DNA from: Proliferodiscus dingleyae
Taxonomy: Eukaryota > Ascomycota > Leotiomycetes > Helotiales > Lachnaceae
NCBI GenBank assembly: GCA_003988795.1
Contig: QYAK01000010.1
Location: 372,001-436,000 of the forward strand
Direction of reading: 5' to 3'
Length of the DNA: 64,000 nt
This document shows positions 47,182-59,019 of the stretch, piece after piece. The notes below the pieces were generated by a model, which worked only from the letters and a program-made list of their open reading frames with translations, was not told the origin of the DNA and searched no databases. Position numbers and translations under genes: made by a program. Positions within the stretch are counted from its first letter, which is position 1. Each line of letters begins with the position of its first letter.

Positions 47182-48139
47182 AGGGCCAGGAATAGTCCCT
47201 CAGAAACGTCTAATGAACATTTTTCTATCATATTATTTGACAAATACTATAATTGAATCGGCTTGCACAGACTACACCCATGTCGAATTTGCCCTCAGAT
47301 ATTTTGGGGCCATGTGAAGTTCTAATCTTTCGATTGGAGCTTTTGGCCTCTGACTAGTGTAAATAGCTCTGTAACATTTAGTAGAATTCAAACTCTCGGT
47401 AATTTTCTATATCGACGAAATTGCCGACTTCTGTGTTGGACCCAGCGCAACCACTAATGTATGGTCGGCCGCATGGTCACATGAAGTTCCACTTATACAA
47501 ACACCGAAGAAATCTGAACGGATCAAGATTCCAATAGTTGATTACCAGACATGGCTATAATTGTCTCCCTCCTTCCCGATTCGGCTTTACGACGAAGCAT
47601 CTGCAGAGCAACTAGTCATTCTCGACGAGGTGGAGTAGCACGAGGCTTACATAGCATTTTGTAAGTCTAGTCTAGAACGACGATGTAACACAAGCTATAC
47701 TTGAGTATATGCCAAGATAAGACCAGTAAAAGCACATAATACGAGCTTTGATCACCGATCGGCAGTCTTCAGCTCTAGTAGAATCTGCAACTGCATGGCA
47801 TGCTGACAAGTAAGCGCCTTGTTTTTTTCCTCATGCAGTGGTTCATCGGCAAATGATTAGTCAAAATGTGAATGCCTTCATAAGCGGGCACGATAAGTCT
47901 GACATGAGCTTAGTGCTGATGCAGATACGACGTGGGATACGGCAACCCCGCCAATTGTGTAACTGGAGATAGGAACGATCATTTTGGGATAGCCAACTGC
48001 TACCCACCTTTTCTTGAAAGCACCGAGCAACTCTCGTGAAGTTGTACATCATACATGCTTCAGAGGACTATCCATGTCAGGGGAAAGCTTCACGATGAAA
48101 GACAGGTAACAGTTTGCAAGACATATTTCTACTATATGA
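47182..48139. other. Intergenic, no gene recognised
   Basis: 958 bp, AT-rich, no domain-bearing frame. Confidence 0.4.
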
Positions 48140-48847
48140 ATGAGCGCTCACAATGGAAACAGTATCGAGGATATCAATACTATTCAGAGTCGATCACTCC
48201 TTCAACATGGTGTAGAGGAGAAAGCTGAGCCAAACTTTTTTGAGTCGAAATGGACTCAATATCTTCTGAAAGCCCGTAAATTCGCGGTGCCAACTCTGCT
48301 CATATGCATTATCGGTCTCCTCTCAGTCTGGACATTCAAACTGATGTCCCATCCCATCGAGGAGCAAATTACAGAGCCACCACGCATTGCCCCCAAGAAG
48401 TTCAATTGCAACTGCGGGTACACTATGGAACAAGCTAAGGCGAACGGCTGTATTTATGATAGCTTAGCAACCTCATGGCTTCCTCCACACTGCCGAGACG
48501 ATGCCTTGACTGCTGAGTTCGAGAAAAGTGCTCCGGGCGGAGCCTGGACGCACTATACGGAAAAATTTGGAAACGAAACTTATACTTTGGAGGAAGTAGC
48601 GGCCCTAGCAGAGACGCAAGGCATCTTTTACACTACGCATCTGTGGCATATGCAGCATTGCTTTTATTATTGGCGGAAACTGAACAGAGCTAGGCTGGGT
48701 TTTCCGGGTGCTACAGAAGCAATGGAGATCAGTCAATCAGGTAGGCATCATATGGAGCATTGCAGAAGGGTGTGGGGTACTTGTCTTCCATTAGACACGG
48801 TCAACACAAGAAGTAAATCGGGGCTGAATGTTGATTCGAGTGTTTGA
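48140..48847 (+). CDS. Divergent UstYa-like membrane protein (copy 5, both HxxHC intact)
   Basis: Single exon, 235 aa. One anchor at about 48-68 (FAVPTLLICIIGLLSVWTFKL), then CNCGYTMEQAKANGCIYDSLATSWLPPHCRDDALTAEFEKS, WTHYTEKFGNETYTLEEV, HMQHC (170-174) in WHMQHCFYYWRK and HMEHC (204-208). It is the best-preserved member of the divergent trio. Another ATG four bases upstream (48136) opens a short overlapping frame that ends after about 30 codons and could reduce initiation. As for copy 2, catalysis is inferred from the HxxHC pair, and the lumenal domain should sit in the secretory pathway, where a Kex2-type precursor would also travel. Confidence 0.75.
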   Translation: MSAHNGNSIEDINTIQSRSLLQHGVEEKAEPNFFESKWTQYLLKARKFAVPTLLICIIGLLSVWTFKLMSHPIEEQITEPPRIAPKKFNCNCGYTMEQAKANGCIYDSLATSWLPPHCRDDALTAEFEKSAPGGAWTHYTEKFGNETYTLEEVAALAETQGIFYTTHLWHMQHCFYYWRKLNRARLGFPGATEAMEISQSGRHHMEHCRRVWGTCLPLDTVNTRSKSGLNVDSSV

Positions 48848-49591
48848 AGTTGGATGCCATGTTACACGAACCTATCGAGCTACTGGAAGCTAAAGTACAA
48901 TATACAATAGAAGAAATTTTAATTTGATGTGGGCGTTTCCAGTTGCATTCTTCAGATTCAGGCAGAGATGATGAACCGGCAAGGTCATCTTGGAACGAGA
49001 AAAGGCTGTTGGATAGCCCTCGCAATCGATGAACACATCCCAAGGTCCAAATTCAAGTATATAGAAGTGGAGGTCTGTAATTTCCATTCCTCTTTAGATG
49101 CTATTTTCCAATGGATGAATATATCAGAGAACGTGCATGAATTTGCAAGATAAAAGTTGTCAGTCATCTTTATTTAGCAATTCGCCTTGGCATCGTTACA
49201 TCGGCTCTACTTAGTTGTAACGCCGACGATGAGGAGGGTCTACGTCACCTTTAGAATAGTGTACTATGCTCCAGATGGAAGAGCGCATCTCGACAGCAGC
49301 TTCAAAGATATCAGAGATATTCACAAGTAGAACATCTTCCGATACCGCTATATAAGATCTTCCAGCAAATGCGGCTCTTTTGATCCTTTACTGGAAATAA
49401 ACACTGCGCCACTCCCACTGGGCCGCCGTTTCGTCAGCGCGCGGTTTCAAAAGTTCACTACGTCAAACACCACCACCACTTCCCCATTGACAACCATCAA
49501 CAACAAGCTTGCCTCTCAATGACTTCGCACAGGTAGCCCTTACATTTTCAGTTCTTTCGCTTCATAGACGACTCTTTCATCACTGGACACA
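48848..49591. other. Intergenic spacer at the right edge of the UstYa region
   Basis: 744 bp. The left part is AT-rich, the part before TVP38 is pyrimidine- and CCACCA-rich, as in housekeeping promoters of this window. No gene recognised. Confidence 0.45.
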
Positions 49592-50758
49592 ATGCCAGCA
49601 GACTACACCTCCACCGCCAAAGCCCTCGCTCTACCAACCTCGCCCTCTCCATCTCCATCTCCCTCACGAGAACAGAACCGCCCACCATGGTCCCGCCGCA
49701 TCTCGACCTCCACCCGGCGCCTGAATGACTCCTCTCCCTCATACAAATCACAAATCCTGTCCAGCGCACACAAAGTCCGGCGGCAGCTCCTCTCGACCTA
49801 CAACTCCCTCTCTCCGCTGCAGCGCATCCTCGTCCTCATCGCCTCGATCGCAACCTTCGTCCTGGGCATCCTCGTCCTGGTCTACAGCGAGAAGATCTTC
49901 GGCTTCCTCGCGCCCGCCGCAAAGAAGTGGCACGACATAACCGGCGGCTGGGTCATCCTCTGGCTCATCACCTTCTGCTGCGCCTTCCCGCCCGTCATCG
50001 GCTACAGCACCACCATCACCATCGCCGGCTTCGTCTACGGCTTCCCCTGGGGCTGGCCCATTGTTGCGAGCGCTACGGTGGCCGGCTCGCTGACCTCGTT
50101 CCTGGCGAGCAGGACGGTGCTGAGCGGATACGTGCACAGGCTCGTCGGGCAGGATAAGCGGTTCGAGGCGCTGAGCTTGGTGCTGAGGCACGATGGGTTG
50201 AAGATCCTTACTATGATTCGCTTTTGTCCGCTGCCGTATAGTTTGAGCAATGCGGCTATGAGTACGTTTCCTACTGTGCATCCACTGAGCTTCGCGCTGG
50301 CGACGGCGATTGCGTCGCCCAAGCTGCTGATCCATGTGTTTATTGGGTCGAGACTGGCTGCTATTGGGGAGGGGCAGAAGATGGATGCTGGGACCAAGGC
50401 GGTGAATTATATCAGTATTGTGGTGGGGAGTGTGATAGGGGCGGCTGTGGGGTGGATTATCTATCAGCGCACAATCAAGCGCGCGAAGGAGCTGGAGATC
50501 GAAGAGTTAGAGGCGGGACAGAGGGACGGTGCAGTTGTTGCGGGGGCAGAGTATTCGGATGACGGGGGAGCAAGGGAGGATGCTGTGATGATGGATCCGG
50601 ATGATATCTCGCTGTGGGAGAACGGTGATGTAGATTTTGGGGACGAGGAGAGAGAAGGAAGAGGAGAATATAGGGACGAAACATCAGATGATGAAGACGT
50701 CTTTGCAAGTGGGGATGGACACTCGAAGCAGAAGGGAAAGGGCGGAAGTAGAAGGTGA
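49592..50758 (+). CDS. TVP38: Golgi membrane protein TVP38 (VTT/DedA domain)
   Basis: Single exon, 388 aa. A Ser/Pro-rich cytosolic N-terminus precedes the VTT (SNARE-associated Golgi) domain: FVLGILVLVYSEKIFGFLAPAAKKW, GWVILWLITFCCAFPPVIGYSTTIT, the FVYGFPWGWPI re-entrant segment, TVAGSLTSFLASRTVL, FCPLPYSLSNAAMSTFPTVHP and a last helix near WIIYQRT. The C-terminus is strongly acidic. It localises to Tlg2-containing Golgi/endosome membranes in yeast; relatives act as lipid scramblases, so a lipid-transport role is plausible. The coding part is very GC-rich compared with the UstYa region on its left, marking a change of neighbourhood. Confidence 0.9.
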   Translation: MPADYTSTAKALALPTSPSPSPSPSREQNRPPWSRRISTSTRRLNDSSPSYKSQILSSAHKVRRQLLSTYNSLSPLQRILVLIASIATFVLGILVLVYSEKIFGFLAPAAKKWHDITGGWVILWLITFCCAFPPVIGYSTTITIAGFVYGFPWGWPIVASATVAGSLTSFLASRTVLSGYVHRLVGQDKRFEALSLVLRHDGLKILTMIRFCPLPYSLSNAAMSTFPTVHPLSFALATAIASPKLLIHVFIGSRLAAIGEGQKMDAGTKAVNYISIVVGSVIGAAVGWIIYQRTIKRAKELEIEELEAGQRDGAVVAGAEYSDDGGAREDAVMMDPDDISLWENGDVDFGDEEREGRGEYRDETSDDEDVFASGDGHSKQKGKGGSRR

Positions 50759-51047
50759 CGATAATCCGAATGTATAGTACGATGTTTGAACGAGAAAGAA
50801 TTAGATGAGTGGCTGTATCTGAATTACATGTATGGAGGGACGGCGTCTTGGATAGAGAGACTATAGAGCTCTTGGATTTGAATATTGGGCAGTAAAATTT
50901 GCTTGGTTCATTATAAAACGCTACTTGCAACCGTGGTCAATCCGAAGCTCCAAATTTTCTGCATGTGCAGGAATTTCCCTAACGCCTAGAAAGAAGACCG
51001 TGACGCCCGCTAAATCACTATCCTAGGAATTGGTCCATACACCATCA

Positions 51048-52768
51048 TCATGTCCCTCTATTGTACTGCTGCATAAAAGTGATAGCCTGCTCCATGGGGT
51101 ATCCGATGAAGACGGGGCCTGTGAAAATCATTTGTGGAATGTTACCATCAGCTGTAGCTACCTTAGGTATTTCAGGCGGTTTTATGAAAGTCGGTTGGCT
51201 CTGGACAATCGGAGGAGCTTCCTCAACCTGCTGATCATGGGCCACTGGACATCTGTCCGTTGGTCGCTCGGGATACTGATGCAGCTGAGATTCCGGCTCG
51301 TCTTCTACTTTCACCTGTTGCCCATGCCCGAAAGGACATTTGCCGATGGCTAACTGTGGCTCCCCGTGACCTACAGGTTGCTTCGTATGAGGAGGCTCAT
51401 TGAGGTCTTCTGCCCCTTGCCCATGACCAAAGGGGCATCTCCCAGCTGGTCTCGGAATATGCTCAGCGGAGACTGGAGCCGGAGGCGGTGAGGCCGCCCT
51501 TTCTTCGTCCACTGGCGGATCGAGTATCGGAACTTGTATACCCCAAGGACGACTGGGTGATTCGCCAACTCGGATCTCTTTCAAAGTCCTGTCGAACCTA
51601 CTCTCTCTATCTTCTTCATTTTCTTCCAGTGCAGCCTCACTGCCCACGCCATCTGCACTTACGGCATTGGCCCAATTCTCCACTCGTTCATTTGATGTAC
51701 GTTCAAGCTCAATATCCTGGTCATGCTCTTGTTGGTCGGCAGGGAGCATAGCTTGGTGCTTTTGCCCAAGACCTTGGATCATGCTAACTAGATTGCCGTA
51801 TTTCGCATCCAGCTTCCTGATATCGTCTTCATTCCTTTGATAACGCTTCACGCAGATTTCGTGACTTCGAGGGATTTCATGCTTATGCGTTTCGAAATAG
51901 TGTGCAACTTCCTCAGGCGAGTGTTGATCTAGAAAGCGAATCGGACATTTGGGAGCAGAGCCTGTAGCAGAGGGAGGCGGCGAAGACATCTTCTCTTCAT
52001 ACAAAGCAGCGCAGATGGGGTCCGCTGACTGATGTGGTGTGGGATCCTTTGCGTCGGACGGTGTCAAAGGGCGATGGGAATCCATCGTGCTCGGGGGTTT
52101 GGAGAACGGACACAGCAACGAGCTCTTCTTTCCTGGGACGGTGAAGTCCTGCTCTAATACTGTAGAGAGAGATGTGTGACGCGTGGATAGTCGCATGTTA
52201 CTACTCGTACCGGATATACTTGCAGAGCCAGTGCCTCCTATAGCCGAAAGGCGCCGTGCTGCTTTCCTTCCGTCGCGTATAGCTACTGCCGTCTGCTGTT
52301 TTGACGTCCTTTGTCCTCGCTGTGGTAAGGGCACCGTAGTGGTAATTTGGGAGTCTGGAGGTATTTGGAGCTTTGCCAGGATATTCGAGATGTCGGGGTC
52401 TGATGGGGCATATTTGTCCGCCAGTATTTGATACTGCAGAGAGAAATTCGTCAGTACAAGTTGTGACGACTTTGTGTACAAGAGTCATTTGTGTAACTAA
52501 GTAATCAGGATACATGTTGTTTGTCGGTCGTCGCTGCTGTTTGCAGCTCCAGATCTAGAGCTAAGTTTTCTCATCATAATACAAGGACGGATATAGAAGT
52601 GCTACTGAAAGAACGAACTGGTAGACCGACCTGACTGTGGGCATAATTCAGCTTGTGCTCAAGGATAGTCTTCCTATCGCTCAAAAATTGCACCTCATCA
52701 GCTAGGATGTTGAAGTTATCGATAAGATTCCTAGTGAGCTCATCATACTCCAGATCGTGAAGTGGCAT
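51048..52768 (-). CDS. Fungal coiled-coil protein with repeated CPFGHG motifs, function unknown
   Basis: Proposed exons: 52768-52631, 52546-52514, 52433-51048; 518 aa. The first two exons and the start of the third form a coiled coil (RNLIDNFNILADEVQFLSDRKT...). A conserved-looking block follows: CPIRFLDQHSPEEVAHYFE and SHEICVKRYQRNEDDIRKLD. The C-terminal part carries RCPFGHGQ, KCPFGHGQ and the weaker RCPVAHDQ, plus earlier CPF and CPI. Cys-Pro motifs of this kind can bind heme or metals, but nothing here proves it. I do not recognise a named family. The 33-nt second exon is uncertain: an alternative junction would give NLELQT instead of SQLQT. Confidence 0.65.
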
Positions 52769-54576
52769 GGTGTGAGGTGAAGTGATCAGAGCGTCGCATC
52801 GCTTGCAAGCTCAAGGCATGCTGGTGATGGAGATGCGGCTGCTTACAAAGCGCACCAGCCACTAGGTACATCCACACGTGATATATTCAGGACAATCATG
52901 GAGCTTGAATATTAGTTCGACGATTACAATTCATCGAAGACGGTGATTAAACAAAAAGGCAAAGAGAGAACATGAAGGAAATCGGAATGGGAACGAACTG
53001 AAATCATGACCATGTCTCAGGAAGGAAAATAATCACTATCTTACTCAAGATCCGAAAACTCCTTGTTACACGATTCCCACGAGTAATGTTTGTACGAATT
53101 ACGATCTTTTCTGTATTGCAAGAAGAATGGACTTAATGGTAAAGGTGACAGCAAAGCTTAGGTATGATAACAATAAAGTAGGCCTATGTACCAGTATGGC
53201 ACATGACAGGATGTACACTTTGCATTGATAGGTGGAGAAGTGGGTGTAAGTAGCGCCCTCGTTACAAAGCTCTACGCTTTTCTATGTATTGTTTCGTTCG
53301 CCAGACTTAGATCTTGTAGGAAGTGCGTTTGTGGAATACTTATACCATATAAGACTGTCAGAGCAGGCAATGGCTAGGCTTTCTTTCTATGCGTGAAACA
53401 TACAACGAGCAAAATTTGAGTCATTGACATGTCTTGTGTTGATCGACTGGTGACAATGATTTGGAGGAGCCCAGAGCCTTGTCTATGAACAATCTCAGAC
53501 TATTCAAGAGACTGGCGGAAGTACTGTCCCGTCGTAGATGAAGCTTTATTTCCATGTCCTGGTGATCCGTGCGCGCTATTTGCTGCGCATCGGTATTAAG
53601 CTCTCGGCAGCGAGCGAAGGATTAAAAAGGCCCTTTTTCGTATTCTGAGGCTTACTATGGACCACGACTCCCCCAGAAATAGGAGCAATGCTATGCCGTG
53701 GGAGATTCCAATGTTATGCAATGCATGCAGTACCGGATATGTGCTTCTTTCTTCAGAACACAACACTCGTCCGTTCCAGTCAAACATAGCCCCCTAGAGG
53801 AGGTACCAACACCAACACCAACACCAACACCAACACTGTCGTACCTTAGCGCCGTCGTCGCATGTCCGGTCGGGTCAGATCGATGATCGATGATCGAGTG
53901 TCCCTCAAGATCCATAAATAAGTTTGTGGAGATACGAGACAGCCACGGCCCGCGCTTACCTGCCCAGAAAAGCTAGGGAGTCTCAGGTGCTGGGCCATGG
54001 AGCATAGGAGAAAAGGGAGGGACAGAGGGTCGTCGAAGTGGAAGTCAGACTCAATCTCGGCCTCAGACCCGTTCTTCGACTCGAAGATCGTCCATCTCAC
54101 GTACATATCAATTCACGAGTCGTGGAGTTCCGACCTCTCCGTCGCCTGCAGCACTGATGCCGAGGCGCGTCTGCACATATTAATCAATCGCACGCAGCTG
54201 GGAGCCTGTGACATCTGAGCGCAGATCCGCCGCGCAGGACAGAATCCCAGTCCCCAGTCCACAGAGCAGGGCAGAGGCAGGACAGGAGCAGGGTTGCTGG
54301 TCCCGCTGGCGCTCGAGCAAAGCCATAGGACGAGCGTGTACAGTAGCTGCGCTGAGCTGGGCTGCATTCTCTGACAGGAACACGAACAAAAAAAACAATA
54401 ACATCATACATCACACATCACACATCACGGGATGATCTATTCTGTGTCACATAGAGCACGACCGACGATACCTCTCTCTTTCTTCATATCCCATTCCCCT
54501 CTTCACAACTCCGTCGGCTCAATGGCCGATTGACGATGACGGCTAAAACCCCTACCGCCTCCGCGACGGATACAAG
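52769..54576. other. 1.8 kb intergenic region with a microsatellite
   Basis: No gene recognised. It contains an (ACCAAC)n tract and, near 54405-54430, a short ACATCAC repeat. The right half is presumably the promoter of the F-box gene. Confidence 0.5.
53804..53835. repeat. (ACCAAC)n microsatellite, about five units
   Basis: ACCAAC is repeated in tandem without interruption in the sequence at this position. It is outside any recognised gene. Confidence 0.9.
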
Positions 54577-57500
54577 ATGAAGGCCCCTGCGCAAGCCCCA
54601 CGACTCTATTTCGATCCTCAGTCAGGATGTTGGAGGCGACGTCACAAAATAACTTCATCCACCATCTCTATGGCCTCCTCGAAGGAGAAAAAGAAGACAG
54701 CTGGCAGCTCAAACACAATGGATAAGACCGCATTCGAGAGGCTGCCCGACGAGATTATAGAGCAGTAAGTTGAGCACCGCTGGGCCTGCGCCAGACTCTG
54801 GCTGACAGACAATTAGAATCTTGCGTTTCACCAGCCCGAATGGCTTCGCGTCACTGATCCTCTTGAATCGAAAATGGCGAGCAGTCTCCCAGCAGGCACA
54901 TCTCTATACGCATCATCTTTCTCAATGTCCTTCGTATTCCGCAGCACATCATACAGGTGCTATTTCTGATAGCCAAAGCAGCCTGCCGCAACTTCGGCGG
55001 CGCTTTGCTTCAGAGATCAAGCGAAATCTGTTCGATGCCTATCTACGTCCGCGGGAAACAGTCATCAGCTTGGTTTCAAACTCCATTAGTTCTGTATCTG
55101 CGCCCGGTGGTGAAGCTTTCCACTTCAGCATTTCCCCCAGAGGGCATTACGTATTGGCATATAGCTCGTCTCGGATATATGTGCTAGACGTGAGGAAGCC
55201 CGAGGTCACGGTCGAAAGAGAACTCAAGATACTGCGGAGACCAGCTTCAACGACTATCACGGATGATGGTTCTCTGCTAGCTGTCCTATCGACGGACCTC
55301 CAGGTTGACTTATATGACCTGACGGGCGAACATCCTAAACATACCCGCGCTGTCGCCTTGGATCATACACCCCGTACAATCGCATTGTCACCTACCGGCG
55401 CAGTACTTGCTGCTGCTTATGATTCAGGAGTTGAAGTCTCATCATTAGAGCCAGACAGCACCAGTATTGAGCGACGAGCCGTAAAATGCTACGGTGTAGA
55501 CTCTTTGGCATTTTCCGCAGATGGCACGCAATTGCTTGGAAGTACATTGCAATCACGCAATCCTAGTACAGTCATCCTTACGGCACCATACTTTGATCCG
55601 GGAGCAAGTCTGGCAGAAGAAAGCGTCAGCGCATTGTGGACTACATCCATTCTCTTTCCGAACGGTAGTCGAGACTGCTCTCATGCTGTACTACTTCCCA
55701 GTAAATGTTATGAGGAATCAACTTGGACATTTACATACGACCGAGTTTTTGAGACATTCAGAGCTGTACGCGTTGATGACCTACGGAATGGGACAACCTA
55801 TTTTACTGGCCCAATGCCCGATACAAGCTCGATCTTGAAGCTCCTTCCAAGTACTCTACCAACCGCAAGTCAATGGGGAGATCTTGTTGCGGCAGGCTTT
55901 CAAGGCTCCATCTGGCTGTATGGGGTCCCCGAAGACCTCGAGGCATCACCAAACCCTAATAATGGGATAAACACTTCAGACACCGAGGTTAGTACGCCAA
56001 CAAGTCATTTGGGACGTCGGAATAGTGCTCCTTCAATGCGATCTCATAGAACACGCGAAAGCAACCCGAGAGCTCCGCAATGGCAACTTCTGTGCGATCG
56101 TACTCGGAATACAATCGTTGAAGGTCGCAAGGTAGCGAGTCTGGATCGGGTCAGTGCAATGACTTGGGTCAACGATATGCCGGCTTCATTTCATGGTGAA
56201 AGACTTGTAGCAGTAGCACCTGGAATCGCGAATACATCTCCGATCAGTGAAGACGATGGCATGAGCCCTGTTGATGGAGGTCGTATGTCAATCCTCGAGT
56301 TTGATTATTCCACTACAGATGGTGGAAAGAGGCTCATTACTATCGAAGTGGGCACGAATGAGCCCGAGGTCCTCGAAGAAGAGCATAGGGACTTTAGAGC
56401 CGAAGTTGCCATCGTCAGGAGGAGGACTGTTGCGCAAAGAAGAGGGCATCGCAGCGACGGTTTACAATCCACAACCTCAGCTGCACAGGACCCTCACTCG
56501 CAGCCACCTCCAGTACCAAATATGGAGGACGACTTAGGAGATCCATTTGCGGTCCCCAACAACCTGAATCAAAGAAGGGCGAGCCTTCAAACCACCATAA
56601 CTGAACAATCTGAGACATCGTCAACTTACGAAGATCAAGAGGCCCTTGATGCTCCGTACTCTCACACCAGTCCTCGATCAGGCACGACTCTTCGGCGCGC
56701 TGCAACTGCTGCAGCAGTGAATCGACGTCTACATCCCCGTGCTGTCGCCCAGGATCACATCGAGTACCGACGTGCAGATGGTAGGGAGGAGCATCCGCAT
56801 GAGAGTGATGCAGATAATTGGGTTCCGCCACCCCCGCCTTATACCAAGGATCCAGTTCCTCCACTGCCCGAACATATTCAGAGATCAATTCTTGCAGAGG
56901 CCGCCGCTGCCTCTGAACTACAGCGTGCAACAACTCACCGCTCACCAGTCCTGAATTCCCCAGGCCTGGACTCAAGTCCTCTTGCGCGTTCTCGCACCGT
57001 TGCTTCTCCGAGTTCGAGCGGTTCCCGAAGACGGCCATGGCCCTTCGCTAGGAGCATTAGTGATCATACTAGCCACAGCCCAGATCGTGTCTCATTCGAT
57101 AATGAGCGTCAGCGACCAGTAACCCTATCTCCCGATGACTTTGATTCTCTGTACGATGTATCACCACCGGGAACTCCACCACCAGGCCGTCCAACAGAGC
57201 ACACCGATCAGGGACAAGTCGCAAGCGAACCAGCCAGTGTGAGTCCGATCATCGAGGAAGAAACAAATTCACAAGAGATAAATGACGAAGGTGTAAATAT
57301 GAACGAGGACAATGGCGGGCAAACGATGATGAGGGAGGAAGGCAGACTTAATCAGATCCCAAGACGACCTGTTGGAGCTCCAATAAGCGATAATAATGCG
57401 CTTCCTTCCCCACCGCCGGCAATGATAGCAACTCTACAGCAACCGATATCTCCCGTCCCCCTACCAACGCAGCCTTCAAACACTAACTTGGACAATCGAT

Positions 57501-58516
57501 TGCGAGATTGGGAGGATGAGTCTGACGCACAGCCTGCTCAGGATACTGAAGTTGTACTTCCTTCACCTGCACTGACACCGGAATATGTCAACCAGAGTAG
57601 TCCTGTCAGATTACCAGTTGAAGCACATCATTTAATGGCGCCGCCCCCTGCCGTACCGTCGCTTCAAAACCGGCGGGAGATGATCGAGTCACAGCCCCCT
57701 GCTCCAATGCAATACTCTCAAGCTCAACCACCATTCCAAGATCGCGAGCCAACCCCGCTAACAACCCGAGCTAAGACTACTCCATCTGATTCTTCTCACA
57801 TCGTAGCCGAGGAGCATCCCCCCATATGGAAGCGAAGTGACACTGCTCCCGTTAATTCCAATCGCTCGGCCAGCGGCCCAACCCCGCGATTCTCCTCTCC
57901 AAGCGTGGAACAGTTAGCTCGCCTGAGAAATCGCTCAAGCCAGGCCCAGGGTTTTGCAAGTCTCTCCAGACGACTCTCAGGAAGCTTTGCAAACTCTCAA
58001 CGCCCAGCTGGTAGCAGTCCACACAGACAGACCTGGGGCTCAATGCAACGTCTGAACACAGACCAGCCTTACCAAAGCAATGCTCCTCGAGCCGCCGTTG
58101 GCGCTTATGGATCACCCACCAGAGGATCTCCGTCTCATAGTCCGCATCGCTCACTGCCCGCCGCAAACTACCGCAGCAGCTTCGGCCCTTCACGTCAGAG
58201 CAATGACTCTCCCCAAAGCCTGCGTCCTCCGTTGGGCTCTCGTCTTGCCACTATCCAAAGCATAGCATCAGAGCCTGAGACAAGCAATCATAGTAGGCGA
58301 AAATCGGCATTTGGCAGGCGCTTTAGTAGAGCTGCGTCCGGTGATGTGCGGCAGAGGAGCTCGAGGCAGAAGGAGATGCCACCACCGCCGAGGTATGGTG
58401 GGGATGGGGTGAGTAGCGCGGGGTGGACTGAGGTGTCATATCCGCAGGAGGTGGGGAATGTGAGTAGGAATGGGAAGATTAGAAAGGAGAGGAGTGCGAA
58501 GTGTGTTGTCATGTGA
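54577..58516 (+). CDS. F-box/beta-propeller protein with long disordered region and C-terminal CaaX box
   Basis: Two exons: 54577-54764 and 54817-58516; 1295 aa. An alternative start is the in-frame ATG at 54670. The F-box-like segment spans the intron (ERLPDEIIEQ-ILRFTSPNGFASLILLNRKWRAVS). A WD40-like propeller follows (FHFSISPRGHYVLAYSSSRIYVLDVRKPE, ITDDGSLLAVLSTDLQVDLYDL, IALSPTGAVLAAAYDSGVEV). From about residue 480 the protein is Ser/Pro/Arg-rich and disordered with many PPPP-type runs. It ends in KIRKERSAKCVVM: Cys-Val-Val-Met is a canonical farnesylation CaaX box next to a basic patch. An SCF substrate-receptor role held at a membrane is inference. I know no name for it. Confidence 0.8.
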
Positions 58517-59019
58517 TACCCTTTAAATATACATACATTGCTCTATCAGGGGATGGTGGGGGGAAGCATTTTATTGGAGGCGTTATATGCATATATACAT
58601 CTGGGTTGTGGGAATTAAAAGAGTATTATGAATGTATATTAGTGTGTTAACTCCCTATGTCAGGCTCATGCAGAGCAAGCTGCTTGAAAATCTCAAAGAC
58701 TAGTACACACATCCTATCTAAACTCCTTGCGTACGGTAAATGCAAAAGGACATAGGCCTCGTTGAAAATGGCCCCAGCGAAGGTGAGATCCAGGTAAGAT
58801 TATTAATCATTCAGAGCACCAGAACATATGACTTCACTCACCCTATCAAATTTCCCTACTTGGTACCATCTCGACTCATTTATCTATTCAAAGCAACTAC
58901 AGCCTATTGCTCTATCCACGACCCCTCGCCGAGACCTAACGCTGCCTTAGACAAGTTTCTTCACTATCCTTATCGTCAATTTATTGCTCCGATCACTCAT
59001 AACTGCTCATCTCTACGAA
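58517..59019. promoter_or_regulatory. Promoter region of the AflR-like regulator
   Basis: 503 bp. An upstream ATG at 58740 opens a 117-codon frame ending at 59090, overlapping the regulator's start out of frame. If transcripts begin upstream of 58740 this would act as an inhibitory uORF. Confidence 0.35.

Noticed and set aside
48136..48230. Use of the ATG at 48136 as the start of UstYa-like copy 5
   Set aside because: It is in a different frame and hits a stop after about 30 codons, before the membrane anchor.
56415..57038. 207-codon frame antisense to the F-box gene
   Set aside because: Lies wholly within the Ser/Pro-rich coding part of the opposite strand; such compositions commonly create open antisense frames.
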